Assembly (NCBI GenBank): GCA_038731975.1
Contig: JAVYQJ010000002.1
Coordinates: 1-58,023, forward strand
Direction of reading: 5' to 3'
DNA: 58,023 bases
Source of the DNA: Thermofilaceae archaeon
Lineage (GTDB): Archaea; Thermoproteota; Thermoprotei; Thermofilales; Thermofilaceae
Below, in pieces: positions 56,875-58,023 of this stretch (positions are counted from its first letter, which is position 1; the number at the start of each line of letters is the position of its first letter). A program made the position numbers and the translations under genes. Below the pieces are notes generated by a model. The model was given only the letters and a program-made list of their open reading frames with translations, did no database searches and was not told the origin of the DNA.

Positions 56875-57303
56875 ATTCTGCCGACCTAGAATCCTAGCTA
56901 TGAGGGAGGCAGCTTCGACAGCAAGTCCCCTCACTCTCTCACTCGGTTGGCTGCCTAGGGAGAGATCCATAGCCCCGGCGCCAATCACGAGAATCTTACC
57001 TGGATCAAGCCCGACCGATTCGAATAGCAGCCTCAAAGGTAGCAGGTGCGAGGAGAAAGAGCGAGAGACTAACTCGTCGGAGAGCTTTAAGATAGCGAGC
57101 CCTTCACCAGCCCCAGCCAGCGCATCAACGATTATCACGGTTTCCGGCCTTACCCTCCTCAGAATACGCGTGATGTTTTCCGGGGCCGTTCCTGCGTACA
57201 CTGCGGGGATCCTAATCTTTCGAAGGAGCCGGTAGACGAGTAGACCGAAGGCGTCATCACCCCTGAGGGGGTTGCCGAGACATATCACGAGGGCGTAGCT
57301 CAT
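56800..57303 (-). CDS. Hydrogenase maturation protease (HycI/HyaD family)
   Basis: A 167-residue protein from the ATG at 57303, which overlaps the stop of the preceding gene (ATGA). It has the family start LGNPLRGDDAFG with the metal-binding acid, VIIVDALAGAGEG and SHLLPLRLLF with the His. These enzymes bind nickel in the immature hydrogenase large subunit and cut its C-terminal extension. The likely substrate is the D-like subunit at 39907-41088, which has a short tail after its second CxxC. The C-terminal 25 residues extend past the usual fold and overlap the RACo gene. Confidence 0.85.
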   Translation of the reverse strand: MSYALVICLGNPLRGDDAFGLLVYRLLRKIRIPAVYAGTAPENITRILRRVRPETVIIVDALAGAGEGLAILKLSDELVSRSFSSHLLPLRLLFESVGLDPGKILVIGAGAMDLSLGSQPSERVRGLAVEAASLIARILGRQNSPRELKLGDEVSLLSGNVENPTFS

Positions 57304-57857
57304 CAACCCGACTCCGCCCTTTTTACTCTCCGCTCTATCAAGTAGCCGTAGCACCCCACAGTCAGTAGCGCGATGCCGACCAGCGATGAGACTATAGCCA
57401 CCACGTTCATCACCAGCAGCAGCGTGTAATCTACGCTGTAGTACCTGATCGAGAACGAACCGCGAACGGTGCATCTGCCGCACTGGAGGACTAGGGATAG
57501 CTGCCTGGGGATGCCATCGAGGTATACGACCTCTCTGCGCTGAATACGCAGACCCTCGCCAACTCTGATAGCCTGTAGCCCCTCTACAGTGTCGATGAGA
57601 AGGTAAGAGCTCACGCTCGAAGTCGACTCGATCTGAAGCTCGTAGTACAGCTTCTCCCCTGTAGCACCAGTAAGGGGTAGAGTCACGTTGGCAGTACCCG
57701 TCACATCGATCGTGAAGGCTTTTTCAGACAGCATTCTCGGAGAAGCGTAGTAGGTTGCCCAGAACGATACCAAAATGGCCAGAGTTGAGAGGGTGAAACC
57801 CGCTGCTATGGCGATTAGGTACTTAACCCTTCGCGTAGAGCCAGCATTTGACTGCAT
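57303..57857 (-). CDS. Small membrane protein, uncharacterised
   Basis: A 184-residue protein with an N-terminal membrane helix (about residues 11-34), a beta-rich extracytoplasmic domain of about 110 residues with a CGRC pair, and a C-terminal membrane helix (about 148-172) followed by a basic tail. It overlaps the maturation protease start and the transporter ATPase stop. No family is recognised; a membrane-anchored accessory protein is all that can be said. Confidence 0.6.
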   Translation of the reverse strand: MQSNAGSTRRVKYLIAIAAGFTLSTLAILVSFWATYYASPRMLSEKAFTIDVTGTANVTLPLTGATGEKLYYELQIESTSSVSSYLLIDTVEGLQAIRVGEGLRIQRREVVYLDGIPRQLSLVLQCGRCTVRGSFSIRYYSVDYTLLLVMNVVAIVSSLVGIALLTVGCYGYLIERRVKRAESG

Positions 57858-58023
57858 GGCCGGGCTTCACTTCAACCGTGGGCGGCTCCTCCCTCCTACA
57901 CACGTCCATCACGTACGGGCACCTCGGGTGGAAACGGCATCCCGGCGGCGGACTAATCAAGCTGGGCGGCTCGCCAGGGGGTACGTTCCTCAGCCTCTTT
58001 CGGTTCTCGGGATCCGGATCCGG
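57823..58023 (-). CDS. Oligopeptide ABC transporter ATPase, C-terminal partial
   Basis: The frame is open to the window edge and ends at TAA (57823). The 66 visible residues carry the oligopeptide/dipeptide transporter C-terminal domain: [32 protein letters not shown] and a final KCWLYAKG, with the cysteine pattern of the OppD/OppF family that can hold an Fe-S cluster. The Walker motifs lie outside the window. It probably belongs to a dipeptide/oligopeptide or sugar-oligomer importer. Confidence 0.85.
   Translation of the reverse strand, partial: PDPDPENRKRLRNVPPGEPPSLISPPPGCRFHPRCPYVMDVCRREEPPTVEVKPGHAVKCWLYAKG

Noticed and set aside
1-58023. CRISPR arrays, rRNA genes or insertion sequences
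   Set aside because: No regularly spaced short repeats, rRNA-like sequence, transposase or terminal inverted repeats were seen; the repeats near the start of the window are in-frame protein repeats.

Overview
The window looks like a hyperthermophilic crenarchaeon (Thermoproteota), and Thermofilales/Thermoproteales is my best inference. The signs are archaeal: class III (archaellin-type) prepilin signal peptides, an archaeal D-aminoacyl-tRNA deacylase, archaeal PheS/PheT, an XPD-type Fe-S helicase, anaerobic NrdD/NrdG and an NADH-module-free complex I-like operon. There is also a tRNA-Arg(CCU) that folds only if two non-canonical introns are removed. Many genes have a TATA-like box about 20-32 nt before the start codon with no Shine-Dalgarno, which is the leaderless pattern; I used it to choose several starts. 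Most of the DNA is GC-rich and densely packed, and convergent genes abut or overlap.

Layout. 1-1.8 kb: 3' end of a secreted repeat protein. 1.8-2.4 kb: no supported gene. 2.4-11 kb: a mostly leftward type IV/Tad-like pilus or secretion locus with two prepilins, a T2SF platform protein, a GspE/FlaI-family ATPase, a MinD/ParA-type ATPase, a methyltransferase, a frameshifted small gene and several small uncharacterised proteins. 11.1-13.2 kb: a rightward AT-rich winged-helix regulator, a ParB-like protein and a possible inactive HerA-like protein, ending at the intron-bearing tRNA-Arg. 13.5-19.8 kb: a large secreted clan GH-A glycosidase, then a three-gene set built on an SF2 helicase. 19.9-25.4 kb: a sugar isomerase-like TIM barrel and a complete branched-chain amino acid ABC transporter (livKGFHM); livF holds a sharply AT-rich patch. 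25.6-33.2 kb: a Gfo/Idh/MocA oxidoreductase, dtdA, a cyclophilin-fold protein, regulators, a PfkB kinase and a palindrome-preceded regulator/small protein/radical SAM operon.

33.1-42.3 kb: a twelve-gene operon (A B C D H I, split J, K, M, L, N in transcription order) with a full complex I membrane arm. Its D subunit keeps both CxxC motifs of a [NiFe] hydrogenase active site (Cys66/Cys69 and Cys364/Cys367). I infer a ferredoxin-linked, ion-pumping group 4 [NiFe] hydrogenase with a complex I-like membrane arm. A hydrogenase maturation protease of the kind that trims such subunits is also in the window (56.8-57.3 kb).

42.3-58 kb: a galactokinase-type kinase, two uncharacterised proteins (one with a PD-(D/E)XK-like motif), pheST, an XPD-family helicase, nrdDG, a cysteine-cluster protein, a corrinoid protein next to a RACo-like reductive activator with no methyltransferase visible, the maturation protease, a small membrane protein and the C-terminus of an oligopeptide ABC transporter ATPase that runs off the window.

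The most unusual items are the hydrogenase/complex I hybrid, the tRNA-Arg with two non-canonical introns and a structured element upstream, the pilus locus with ParA- and ParB-like genes, the corrinoid/RACo pair and the 18-bp perfect palindrome at 30944-30961.
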